A DNA stretch of 64,000 nt from Pseudomonas putida (GTDB lineage Bacteria; Pseudomonadota; Gammaproteobacteria; Pseudomonadales; Pseudomonadaceae): the NCBI GenBank assembly GCA_041879295.1, contig CP047152.1, positions 4,717,501 through 4,781,500 of the forward strand. The letters are read 5' to 3'. Shown in pieces: positions 30,760-39,376 of the stretch. Below the pieces are notes generated by a model. It saw only the letters and a program-made list of their open reading frames with translations, had not been told where the DNA came from and searched no databases. Within the stretch, counting starts at the first letter, position 1; each line of letters begins with the position of its first letter. The translations under genes and the position numbers were made by a program.

Positions 30760-32154
30760 TTACAAATGCGACTCAGCGTACTCGGCCAGCACCGAGCGAG
30801 GCACGCCCTGCAGGGTGATGTGCACGCCATTTGGGAAGTCCTTGAAGCGCTCGGTCAGGTAGGTCAGCCCCGAGCTGGTCGCGGACAGGTAGGGGGTGTC
30901 GATCTGCGCGAGGTTGCCCAGGCAGACCACCTTGGACCCGGAGCCGGCACGGGTGATGATGGTTTTCATCTGGTGCGGCGTCAGGTTCTGGCACTCGTCA
31001 ATCAGGATCAGGCTCTGCTGGAAGCTACGGCCACGGATGTAGTTCAGCGATTTGAACTGCAGCGGCACGCGCTCGAGGATGTATTCGACGCTGCCATGGG
31101 TGCTTTCGTCATCCATGTGCAAAGCTTCGAGGTTGTCGGTGATGGCGCCCAGCCACGGCTCCATCTTCTCTGCTTCGGTGCCCGGCAGGAAGCCAATCTC
31201 CTGGTCCAGCCCCTGCACGCTGCGGGTGGCGATGATGCGCCGGTAGCGCTTGCTGACCATGGTTTGCTCGATGGCCGCAGCCAGCGCCAGGATGGTTTTA
31301 CCGGAGCCGGCGGCGCCGGTCAGGTTCACCAGGTGGATATCCGGGTCCAGCAGGGCGAACAGTGCCAGGCTTTGGTGAATGTCGCGTGGTTTCAGGCCCC
31401 AGGCTTCCTGATGCAGCAACGGTTCCTGGTGCAGGTCGAGCAGTAGCAGTTCGTCGTCACGGATGCCCTTGATCCATCCGACGAAGCCCTGCTCATCGAT
31501 GATGAACTCGTTGACGTGCACGGCTGGCAGGTTGTCGATCATCTGCACCCGATGCCAGGTGCGGCCACGCTCCTGACGGGTATCGACCTTGCTCACGCGG
31601 TCCCAGAACGAGCCGGTGACCGAATGGTAGCCCTTGGACAAAAGGGACACGTCATCGACCAGTTGGTCGGTGCTGTAGTCCTCAGCCGCTATACCGCAAG
31701 CGCGCGCCTTCAGGCGCATGTTGATGTCTTTGGTGACCAGCACGACATCCAGGTCGGTGCGCCGGGCCCGAACTTCGAGCAACTGGTTGATGATGATGTT
31801 GTCGTTGAGGTTTTCCGGCAGCAGCTTGTTCGGCTCGTTGCGCGGGGTCATCAGGATGGACAGGAACCCCTTGGGGCCACTCTTGTTGCGCTGGATCGGC
31901 ACGCCCTGCTCGACATCGCTGGGCGAAGCGTCACCGAGGGTCTGGTCTATCAGGCGGATGGCCTGGCGGCATTCGGCGGCGATGCTCTGTTTGCCGGTCT
32001 TGAGCTTGTCGAGTTCCTCCAGCACCGTCATCGGGATGGCGACATGGTGCTCCTCGAAGTTCAGTAACGCGTTAGGGTCGTGAATCAGGACGTTGGTATC
32101 GAGCACATACAGGATTGGCTTGCTGGAGGAAGGGTTGCGTCCTTGGTCATCCAT
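30760..32154 (-). CDS. PIN-domain PhoH-family ATPase
   Basis: Protein of 464 aa. The N-terminal PIN domain (about 12-140) carries the acidic residues of VLDTNVLIHDP and VLEELDKLK and resembles a ribonuclease. The C-terminal PhoH domain (about 265-460) has Walker A GAAGSGKTILA and Walker B SLILIDECQNL. PIN-PhoH proteins of other bacteria unwind and cut RNA in vitro; the role in Pseudomonas is unsettled. AAGGTG precedes the ATG. The region upstream is AT-rich. Confidence 0.9.
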   Translation of the reverse strand: MDDQGRNPSSSKPILYVLDTNVLIHDPNALLNFEEHHVAIPMTVLEELDKLKTGKQSIAAECRQAIRLIDQTLGDASPSDVEQGVPIQRNKSGPKGFLSILMTPRNEPNKLLPENLNDNIIINQLLEVRARRTDLDVVLVTKDINMRLKARACGIAAEDYSTDQLVDDVSLLSKGYHSVTGSFWDRVSKVDTRQERGRTWHRVQMIDNLPAVHVNEFIIDEQGFVGWIKGIRDDELLLLDLHQEPLLHQEAWGLKPRDIHQSLALFALLDPDIHLVNLTGAAGSGKTILALAAAIEQTMVSKRYRRIIATRSVQGLDQEIGFLPGTEAEKMEPWLGAITDNLEALHMDDESTHGSVEYILERVPLQFKSLNYIRGRSFQQSLILIDECQNLTPHQMKTIITRAGSGSKVVCLGNLAQIDTPYLSATSSGLTYLTERFKDFPNGVHITLQGVPRSVLAEYAESHL

Positions 32155-32435
32155 ACTCGGTCACCTTATGTCGAAGCCACACGGCGTGGTCTGTTACGCC
32201 GCAGAGTGACTGCCGCTGTCCCCGTATCCGCGTTGTTACGGGCGGGAAGCGAACCTGGCCAGGTGAGCCCGGATGACGCCACCTGTGCTGCAGGAATCGG
32301 CTGTCTGGTTTCTTCATACCGCAAAAACCATGACCGAAAAAAGCACTTTTACGTATTTTTGAAGTTTATTTTTCCGATTGACGAAGAGGCCTTGGCGCCA
32401 GCGTCAGAGGGGACTACGCTCAAAAGTCATACCCT
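32155..32435. other. Intergenic region upstream of the phoH-family gene
   Basis: A 281-bp gap with an AT-rich stretch at about 32325-32380 that should hold the leftward promoter of the PIN-PhoH gene. No convincing -35/-10 pair could be fixed, and no gene or repeat is seen. Confidence 0.5.
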
Positions 32436-33563
32436 CTATTCGCGGTATCCGTATTCGCGGCAATCCTCCCAGCCGATACCGCTTTGCGCGGTATTGCGCA
32501 GCAGCCATTCCACCGCCGGCTGCGCCTTGGGAAGGCTGTCATGAAACTGGATCACACCCTTGCGCCACAACAGCATCAGGGTCAATACGCGCTGCGCGGA
32601 CGCCTCTGCGCTCAATACACCGTCATCCTGGGCATCGATGTCCCACAACGATACCCGCAACTGCTGGCGGGCCATGAACGCCTCGCCGTCAGCCCGGCGC
32701 TGGCCATAAGGTGGGCTGAACAGCGGTACATACTGCTCGGGCAGATCAGCCTGCACCCGCGCCTGGCTGCGCCGCAGCGAATCCTGCCAGTCGATCCACT
32801 GCGCATGGGAGCGGTATTCCCACCCCTGGATGCCCACGCACTGCCCGCCATAGAGCTGGCGCAAGGCGTGTACCGAGGCGCCATCACGACGTTGCTGCAA
32901 ACGGTTACCGAGCGTGAAGAACGTGCCTTCGAGCTTTTGCCGGCGCAGGTAGTCGGTGAGTAGATCCGTACTGCCCCCCTCGGGGCCGGGCCCGCCGACA
33001 AAGGTCAGCAGGAACATGCGGTCGTTCAGTTCGTCACCCTTGCGCTCGCGCGAAGACAACCGCTCAATTTCACTGCTGGTCTGCGGCAGCAACGCCGCCT
33101 TGCGCAGTTGCTCGTCCAGGTAACGTACATGGAACTGGTGGCTAGGCTCGACCCAACCGGTATAGAACGCACCGACATCGGTGGCGAACGTTGCCGCTTG
33201 TGTGCGTAACTCCGCCATGGACGTAACCGGGTAGCAAAATGAGGCATCCTGCTCACAACTGCGCTGAGCCTGTTGATAACCCTCCCACAACCGCAGCCAC
33301 ATGCGCGCCCGAACCTGGCGCACCTTCTGCAGGTTGATCTGCCGCAGCCCCAGCCGGGCCGCCAGGGTCGCGTCATCCAGCAACTCACTTTCGTGCAGTA
33401 CTTGGGCGAACGAAAGGATTTCTGCCCGAGAGGCCACATCGAACAGCGCCGGGCTGTCCAGCTGTTCGGGCCACAGGCTGCGGTCCAGGCTGACCTGGGG
33501 TGAAGGGGCGGCTTGCACGGCCAGGCTCAGCAGGCAGGCCAGCAAAGCAGAAGCAATGCGCAC
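32436..33563 (-). CDS. Polysaccharide-deacetylase-fold protein with degenerate active site
   Basis: Exported protein of 375 aa. The GTG at 33563 is chosen because GGAG lies 8 nt upstream and a signal peptide follows at once (RIASALLACLLSLAVQAAP). The C-terminal half aligns with NodB deacetylases: LTFVGGPGPE at about 186-195 stands where LTFDDGPSPE is expected, followed by TDLLTDYLRRQKLEGTFFTLGNRL, SPPYG, SLWDIDAQDDG and VIQFHD. The two catalytic Asp are Val and Gly, and the first zinc His of the H-x3-H motif is Gln. Deacetylase chemistry is therefore unlikely; a binding role is inference. Confidence 0.8.
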   Translation of the reverse strand: MRIASALLACLLSLAVQAAPSPQVSLDRSLWPEQLDSPALFDVASRAEILSFAQVLHESELLDDATLAARLGLRQINLQKVRQVRARMWLRLWEGYQQAQRSCEQDASFCYPVTSMAELRTQAATFATDVGAFYTGWVEPSHQFHVRYLDEQLRKAALLPQTSSEIERLSSRERKGDELNDRMFLLTFVGGPGPEGGSTDLLTDYLRRQKLEGTFFTLGNRLQQRRDGASVHALRQLYGGQCVGIQGWEYRSHAQWIDWQDSLRRSQARVQADLPEQYVPLFSPPYGQRRADGEAFMARQQLRVSLWDIDAQDDGVLSAEASAQRVLTLMLLWRKGVIQFHDSLPKAQPAVEWLLRNTAQSGIGWEDCREYGYRE

Positions 33564-33700
33564 AGTGGAAGGCTCCGCAACGGCAAAACGCGAACTATAG
33601 CGCCTGCACCGACCATGGTCTGTGACTATCGTCGCCATAGTTTGGACTTGTACCGCCCACCCCGTAGAATCCTCGGCCAACGATGCCAGGAGCCGACCCG

Positions 33701-34480
33701 ATGCTGACGGTGATTTCCCCCGCCAAGACCCTCGACTACGACACCCCGCCAGTGACCGAGCGTTTCACCCTGCCCCAGTACCTGGATGAATCCCAGGCCC
33801 TGATCCAGCAGTTGCGCGAACTGTCGCCGGCGCAGATCAGCGAGCTGATGCACCTGTCCGACAAGCTCGCCGGCCTGAATGCTGCGCGCTTTGGCAGCTG
33901 GACCCCAGACTTCACCCCGGCCAACGCCAAGCAGGCGCTGCTGGCGTTCAAGGGTGACGTGTACACCGGCCTCGATGCCGAGAGCCTGACTGAAGACGAT
34001 TTCAGCTACGCTCAGGGCCACCTGCGCATGCTCTCGGGCCTTTATGGCCTGCTGCGCCCGCTCGACCTGATGCAGCCCTACCGCCTGGAGATGGGCACCA
34101 AGCTGGCCAACGCCCGCGGCAAGGACCTGTACGCCTTCTGGGGCACGCGCATCAGCGAATGGCTGAACCAGGCCCTGGCCGACCAAGGCGATGACGTGCT
34201 GTTGAACCTGGCCAGTAACGAGTATTTCAGTGCAGTGAAACGCAGTGCACTGAAGGCCCGGGTGATCAACGTCGACTTCAAGGACCAGAAAAACGGCCAG
34301 TACAAGATCATCAGCTTCTACGCCAAGAAAGCCCGCGGCATGATGAGCCGCTTCGTCATCCAGCAGCGCATCAGCACCCCGGAACAGCTCAAGCAGTTCG
34401 ATGCTCAGGGTTACTACTACAGTGCCGAGCAGTCCAAGCCGGACCATTTGGTGTTCCTGCGCGATCACCCCGCGGAGTGA
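33701..34480 (+). CDS. yaaA: YaaA, peroxide-stress resistance protein
   Basis: Protein of 259 aa of the YaaA/DUF328 family. In E. coli it limits free iron and DNA damage during peroxide stress. The start [13 protein letters not shown] and the blocks [21 protein letters not shown] and NLASNEYF are conserved. CAGGAG lies 8 nt before the ATG at 33701. A hairpin (34492-34519) follows the stop. Confidence 0.93.
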   Translation: MLTVISPAKTLDYDTPPVTERFTLPQYLDESQALIQQLRELSPAQISELMHLSDKLAGLNAARFGSWTPDFTPANAKQALLAFKGDVYTGLDAESLTEDDFSYAQGHLRMLSGLYGLLRPLDLMQPYRLEMGTKLANARGKDLYAFWGTRISEWLNQALADQGDDVLLNLASNEYFSAVKRSALKARVINVDFKDQKNGQYKIISFYAKKARGMMSRFVIQQRISTPEQLKQFDAQGYYYSAEQSKPDHLVFLRDHPAE

Positions 34481-34491
34481 GCCTGCCACGC

Positions 34492-34519
34492 CCTCTTCGC
34501 GGCTAAAGCTGCGAAGAGG
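34492..34519 (+). terminator. Hairpin after yaaA
   Basis: CCTCTTCGC-GGCTAAAGCT-GCGAAGAGG: a 9-bp perfect stem 12 nt after the stop. It lacks a T-tract and looks like a decayed REP hairpin that may still halt or shield the yaaA transcript. Confidence 0.5.
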
Positions 34520-34811
34520 TCAGTTGCCGTGATCCCCTCTGCCCTGCAACAGGGCACGCTGCAAACCGCCATCACGCCACGAATTCGACGCCAAAAATTC
34601 GACGCGCATCCCTTTATCGCCAAACGCCATAAGACCGTTCATACCTTTTTTGACGAATTCTGAAAAAAAATTTCAGATGCTGGCATAAAAATATCTCGCA
34701 ACAGTTACGTCCTTGATACACGGGGGTGAAACACCCGCGTGCTATCAATTTGAAATTGTCCGCAACTGAATAAATATTTAGAAATCTTTCATTCGAGTGA
34801 AACTGGCTCAG

Positions 34812-34839
34812 GAACTTCTGCCGAAGCCAATCGCTCATA
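34812..34839 (+). promoter_or_regulatory. AlgU (sigma-22) promoter of the alginate operon
   Basis: GAACTT (34812-34817), a 17-nt spacer, then TCATA (34835-34839). This matches the AlgU/RpoE consensus GAACTT-N16/17-TCnnA. Transcription would begin near 34846, about 435 nt before algD. The activating protease AlgW is encoded in the same window. Confidence 0.65.
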
Positions 34840-35279
34840 GTGCCGTAACGATTTTCCTGCCTACGGGCTGTGAGAGATGACTTACAGATGACAGCGGCGG
34901 GTATCCACTGCCCGCCATGAGAAATTCGACAGGTATTACGGAAACCCCCGAAGACCTTGTCCATGCAGGAGAGACGCGCCCCTTAAAAATCGTCCTAGTG
35001 GTTGATTTCAAAGGATTTATCCACTTGAAAAAACAAGCACAGCAACGCGCCAAGTAGCGCATTGCAATAAAGACGGCTGCATTTCAGGGCACGTTTTTTA
35101 ATTAATGGCTATCGAGTGCCAACTTTGAGTGCATAACTTTTTGCGCTCCGGATTTATTTTGCCTGCGCTCGGCGAAGTGTGCATTCGCCATGGATCCGTG
35201 CGCCCGAAAACTGTTGTTAATCAACCCAGCCCGGCTCTCTTCGGAGGTGTCGGCGTGATAAACACATGAGGTGATAGCG

Positions 35280-36596
35280 ATGCGTATCAGCATCTTTGGT
35301 TTGGGTTATGTGGGTGCAGTCTGTGCAGGCTGCCTGACGGCGCGTGGCCATGAAGTGATCGGTGTGGACGTGTCCAGCACCAAGATCGACCTGATCAACC
35401 AGGGCAAGTCGCCCATCGTCGAACCTGGCCTGGAAGCACTGCTGCAACAGGGCATCGCCAATGGCCGCCTGCGCGGCACTACCGACTTCGCCGAAGCCAT
35501 CCGCGCCAGCGACGTGTCGATGATCTGCGTGGGTACCCCCAGCAAGAAAAACGGCGACCTGGGCCTGGAGTACATCGAGTCGGTGTGCCGCGAAATCGGC
35601 TACGTGCTGCGTGACACCACCCGCCGTCACACCATCGTGGTGCGCAGCACCGTGCTGCCTGGCACCGTCAAGAACGTGGTCATCCCGATCCTCGAAGATT
35701 GCTCGGGCAAGAAGGCTGGCGTCGACTTCGGTGTGGCGGTCAACCCGGAATTCCTGCGTGAAAGCACCGCGATCAAGGACTACGACCAGCCACCGATGAC
35801 GGTCATCGGCGAACTGGACAGCGCCAGCGGTGACATCCTCCAGGCCCTGTACGAAGAACTCGATGCCCCGGTGATCCGCAAGCCGATCGAGGTGGCCGAG
35901 ATGATCAAGTACACCTGCAACGTATGGCACGCCACCAAGGTCACCTTCGCCAACGAAATCGGCAACATCGCCAAGGCCGTGGGCGTCGATGGCCGTGAAG
36001 TGATGGACGTGGTCTGCCAGGACAAGGTCCTCAACCTGTCCCAGTACTACATGCGCCCAGGCTTCGCCTTCGGTGGCTCGTGCCTGCCCAAGGACGTACG
36101 CGCCCTCACCTATCGCGCCGCCAGCCTCGATGTCCGAGCACCGCTGCTCGACTCGCTGATGCGCAGCAACGAATCGCAGGTGCAGAACGCCTTCGAGCTG
36201 ATCGAAGCCCACGACAAGCGCAAGGTCGCCCTGCTGGGCCTGAGCTTCAAGGCCGGCACCGACGACCTGCGCGAAAGCCCGCTGGTGGAACTGGCCGAAC
36301 GCTTGATCGGCAAGGGCTACCAGCTGGACATCTACGACGAGAACGTCCAGTACGCCCGCGTCCACGGCGCCAACAAGGACTACATCGAGTCGAAGATCCC
36401 CCATGTGTCGTCGCTGCTCAACGCCAACTTGCAGCAGGTGATCGACAACGCCGACATCATCGTCCTCGGCAACCGTGACGAGCAGTTCCGTGCGCTGGCC
36501 CTGCAAGCGCCAGCCGGCAAGCAGGTGATCGACCTGGTCGGGTTCATGAACAAACCGACCTGCACCACCAACCGTACCGAAGGCATCTGCTGGTAA
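35280..36596 (+). CDS. algD: GDP-mannose 6-dehydrogenase
   Basis: Enzyme of 438 aa catalysing the committing step of alginate synthesis: GDP-mannose to GDP-mannuronate with two NAD+ reductions. An N-terminal Rossmann domain (MRISIFGLGYVGAVCAG) precedes a central helix and a C-terminal UDP-binding-like domain. The catalytic Cys268 is in FGGSCLPKD, and ESTAIKDYDQPPMTVIGE is typical. The ATG at 35280 fits the Rossmann start; the ribosome-binding site (AGGTG) lies about 8 nt upstream. It is first of twelve alg genes. Confidence 0.98.
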   Translation: MRISIFGLGYVGAVCAGCLTARGHEVIGVDVSSTKIDLINQGKSPIVEPGLEALLQQGIANGRLRGTTDFAEAIRASDVSMICVGTPSKKNGDLGLEYIESVCREIGYVLRDTTRRHTIVVRSTVLPGTVKNVVIPILEDCSGKKAGVDFGVAVNPEFLRESTAIKDYDQPPMTVIGELDSASGDILQALYEELDAPVIRKPIEVAEMIKYTCNVWHATKVTFANEIGNIAKAVGVDGREVMDVVCQDKVLNLSQYYMRPGFAFGGSCLPKDVRALTYRAASLDVRAPLLDSLMRSNESQVQNAFELIEAHDKRKVALLGLSFKAGTDDLRESPLVELAERLIGKGYQLDIYDENVQYARVHGANKDYIESKIPHVSSLLNANLQQVIDNADIIVLGNRDEQFRALALQAPAGKQVIDLVGFMNKPTCTTNRTEGICW

Positions 36597-36680
36597 GTGC
36601 CCGGCCGGGCAGCGATGAGGCACTCGACAAGAGCCGCCCCCTCGCTGCCCCCTTTCCCGAATTCTCGACGGATGCTGAAC

Positions 36681-38162
36681 ATGCAAAGGCTCCAGACAGT
36701 GCTGTTGCAGTGCGCCGGGTGGCTGCTCTACATGAGCCTGCTCATGCTGATCGCCCTGGCCCTGCCAGCTGATATCTTCGACTCGCAGTCGAAGCACTTC
36801 ATCTTCCTGGTCGGCGCAGTCGGCATCTGGCGCTACTCCATGGGCGCCACCCATTTCATCCGCGGCATGATCTTCCTCTACGGCGTGTACCCGTACCTGC
36901 GCCGCAAGGTGCAGAAAATGGGCAATGCCACCGACCCGTCGCATGTCTACCTGATGGTCACCAGCTTCCGTATCGAAGCGCTGACCACCGCCCAGGTGTA
37001 CAGCTCGGTGATTCGCGAGGCGATCAACTGTGGCTTCCCCACCACCGTGGTCTGCTCGCTGGTGGAAATGTCCGATGAACTGCTGGTGAAGAGCCTGTGG
37101 GCCAAGTACAACCCGCCGGCCCATGTGAAGCTGGACATCGTGCGAATCGCCGGCACCGGCAAGCGCGATGGCCTGGCCTACGGTTTCCGCGCCATCTCGC
37201 GCATGCTGCCGGACGAGAACGCCGTAGTGGCGGTGATCGACGGTGACACCGTGCTGGCCGACGGTGTGGTGCGCAAGACCGTACCCTGGTTCAAGTTGTT
37301 CCCCAATGTGGGCGGCCTGACCACCAATGAATTCTGCGAAGTGCGCGGCGGCTACATCATGAGCGAGTGGCACAAGCTGCGCTTCGCCCAGCGCCACATC
37401 AACATGTGCTCGATGGCCCTGTCCAAGCGCGTACTGACCATGACCGGGCGCATGTCGATGTTCCGCGCCAGCGTGGTGACCAACCCCGAGTTCATCGCCG
37501 ACGTCGAAAGCGATTCGCTGATGCACTGGCGCCTGGGCCGCTTCAAGTTCCTTACCGGGGACGACAAATCCAGCTGGTTCAGCCTGATGCGCCTGGGCTA
37601 CGACACCTTCTACGTGCCGGACGCCGCCATCAACACGGTCGAGCACCCGCCGGAAAAAAGTTTCCTCAAGGCCAGCCGCAAGCTGATGTACCGCTGGTAC
37701 GGCAACAACCTGCGGCAGAACTCACGGGCACTGGGCCTTGGCCTGCGTCGCCTGGGCCTGTTCACCAGCATCGTGCTGTTCGACCAGCGCGTGTCGATGT
37801 GGACCAGCCTGCTGGGCCTGACCGTGGCGGTGATCGCCAGCCTCAAGTTCGGTATGGCCTTCCTGCTGGTGTACCTGCTGTGGATCGGCATTACCCGCCT
37901 GATCCTCACCATCATGCTGCTGTGCTCCGGCCACAGCGTAGGCCCGGCCTACCCGCTGATTCTCTATTACAACCAGATCATCGGCGCGCTGATGAAGATC
38001 TATGTGTTCTTCCGCCTCGACAAGCAGTCGTGGACGCGTCAGCCCACTGCCCTCAAGCGTGACCTCGCCAGCTTTCAACAATGGTTCAACACCTGGTCCT
38101 CGCGGACCATGACCTTCTCGGCTGCCAGCATCTTCGTTGCTGTGCTGTTCATGGTCGTGTGA
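36681..38162 (+). CDS. alg8: Alginate polymerase subunit Alg8
   Basis: Inner-membrane family-2 glycosyltransferase of 493 aa that polymerises mannuronate from GDP-mannuronate with Alg44. N-terminal membrane helices lie at about 8-35 and 40-65. The GT domain shows [11 protein letters not shown], and three or four C-terminal helices follow. The ATG at 36681 is chosen for its GGA spacing and the family length; 36672 is an alternative. Confidence 0.95.
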   Translation: MQRLQTVLLQCAGWLLYMSLLMLIALALPADIFDSQSKHFIFLVGAVGIWRYSMGATHFIRGMIFLYGVYPYLRRKVQKMGNATDPSHVYLMVTSFRIEALTTAQVYSSVIREAINCGFPTTVVCSLVEMSDELLVKSLWAKYNPPAHVKLDIVRIAGTGKRDGLAYGFRAISRMLPDENAVVAVIDGDTVLADGVVRKTVPWFKLFPNVGGLTTNEFCEVRGGYIMSEWHKLRFAQRHINMCSMALSKRVLTMTGRMSMFRASVVTNPEFIADVESDSLMHWRLGRFKFLTGDDKSSWFSLMRLGYDTFYVPDAAINTVEHPPEKSFLKASRKLMYRWYGNNLRQNSRALGLGLRRLGLFTSIVLFDQRVSMWTSLLGLTVAVIASLKFGMAFLLVYLLWIGITRLILTIMLLCSGHSVGPAYPLILYYNQIIGALMKIYVFFRLDKQSWTRQPTALKRDLASFQQWFNTWSSRTMTFSAASIFVAVLFMVV

Positions 38163-38199
38163 GCCCAACCCGGATCGGATCTAACAGGAACAAACCACC

Positions 38200-39366
38200 A
38201 TGAATACCGCCGTGAACGTCAATGTCGTGCATGAGTCCGAAGCCCAGCGCCAACACGCCCGGGTACGCATTCCCGCCAAGCTGCGGTTCCTGGACGCCCA
38301 GCGCCAGGTCCACGAAGTCAAGGTCGAAGACCTATCTGCCGGCGGCCTGAGCTTCCACGCCAAGCAACCGCAGTCGGTGGGCGATGTGCTGCGCGGGCGC
38401 CTGCAGTTCGTGGTCGACAACCTGGGCCTGTCCATCGACATCGAGTTCCAGGTGCGCTCGTACAACCCGGACAATGGCCGTATCGGTGCGCAGTTCCAGA
38501 ACCTTGAGCCACGTGACATCGCCACGTTGCGGCACATCATCACCAGCCACCTGTCGGGTGAGCTGATCAGCATCGGCGACGTACTCAGCACCCTGCAGCG
38601 CGACAACTTCACCAAGGCGCGCAAGCAGAAGGATGGTGGGTCAGGCCTGAGCGCCTTCGGCCGCCTCAAGGCAGTCACCGTCACACTGGGCGTGTTCGTG
38701 GTCGGCGTTGCGGCCTTCGGCTTCGTCGCCAAATCGTTGTACGGCATGTACTTCGTCAGCCACGCCGAAGCCGGTGTGGTCGCAGTGCCGACCACCAACG
38801 TCACCATGCCGCGCGACGGTACCGTGAGCAGCCTGGTCGAAAGCGGTGGGCAGATCGTCAAGGGCGCGCCACTGGCCAGCTTCACCACCAGCATGCTGGA
38901 CATGCTCAAGGGCAACCTTGAAGACGCACAGCTGGAGCCGGCAAAGATCGAGGAGCTGTTCGGCAAGCAGCTGTCCGGCACCCTCACCAGCCCCTGCGAC
39001 TGCGTGGTCGCGCGCCAGTTGGTAGACGACGGCCAGTACGCAGCCAAGGGCCAGCCGATCTTCCAGCTGATCCCACGCACCACCAACCCGATGATCGAGG
39101 CGCGCTTCAGCTACCGCCAGTTCGACGAGGTCAAGCCGGGCACCCGGGTCAACTTCCAGGTGGCCGGCGAAGACGAAGTGCGCACCGGTCAGATCGTCAG
39201 CAGCACCAGCCTCAACAGCGAAGACCTGTCCTCCGACATCCGCGTGCAGATCAAGCCGGACAGCAGCCTGCCCGCCGAACTGGCAGGCCGCCCGGCGTCG
39301 GTCAACAGCGACCGTGGCCCGTCGCTGAACTGGCTGATCGACAAAGCCGTGGCCCGTGGCCTGTGA
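38200..39366 (+). CDS. alg44: Alg44, c-di-GMP-binding alginate co-polymerase
   Basis: Protein of 388 aa. The N-terminal PilZ domain has the c-di-GMP residues Arg17, Arg21, Asp44 and Ser46, the same numbers as in P. aeruginosa. One membrane helix spans about 160-182. A periplasmic membrane-fusion-like domain follows (about 190-385). c-di-GMP binding switches on Alg8. AGGA lies 10 nt before the ATG. Confidence 0.96.
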   Translation: MNTAVNVNVVHESEAQRQHARVRIPAKLRFLDAQRQVHEVKVEDLSAGGLSFHAKQPQSVGDVLRGRLQFVVDNLGLSIDIEFQVRSYNPDNGRIGAQFQNLEPRDIATLRHIITSHLSGELISIGDVLSTLQRDNFTKARKQKDGGSGLSAFGRLKAVTVTLGVFVVGVAAFGFVAKSLYGMYFVSHAEAGVVAVPTTNVTMPRDGTVSSLVESGGQIVKGAPLASFTTSMLDMLKGNLEDAQLEPAKIEELFGKQLSGTLTSPCDCVVARQLVDDGQYAAKGQPIFQLIPRTTNPMIEARFSYRQFDEVKPGTRVNFQVAGEDEVRTGQIVSSTSLNSEDLSSDIRVQIKPDSSLPAELAGRPASVNSDRGPSLNWLIDKAVARGL

Positions 39367-39376
39367 GGGACGGACG

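Larger units (their letters stand above)
34481..35279. other. algD upstream regulatory region and leader
   Basis: An 800-bp non-coding stretch, more AT-rich than its surroundings. In order it holds a hairpin after yaaA (34492-34519), a 14-bp-period direct repeat (34582-34605), a long imperfect palindrome (34715-34747), an AlgU-type promoter (34812-34839), then a leader of about 435 nt. In P. aeruginosa algD also has a long upstream region with AlgR, AlgB and AmrZ sites and a leader of several hundred nt. CCGTTCATA at 34634 is only a weak AlgR-like match. Confidence 0.75.

Noticed and set aside
34634..34642. AlgR site upstream of algD
   Set aside because: CCGTTCATA matches only 7 of 9 bases of CCGTTCGTC and stands alone, which is too weak to list.
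34614..34964. A 116-codon frame on the - strand in the algD upstream region
   Set aside because: No ribosome-binding site and no family. It crosses the palindrome and AlgU promoter, so it is better read as regulatory DNA.
35217..37646. An 809-codon open frame on the - strand over algD and alg8
   Set aside because: Antisense to conserved alg genes, with no recognisable motifs and composition typical of a reverse frame.
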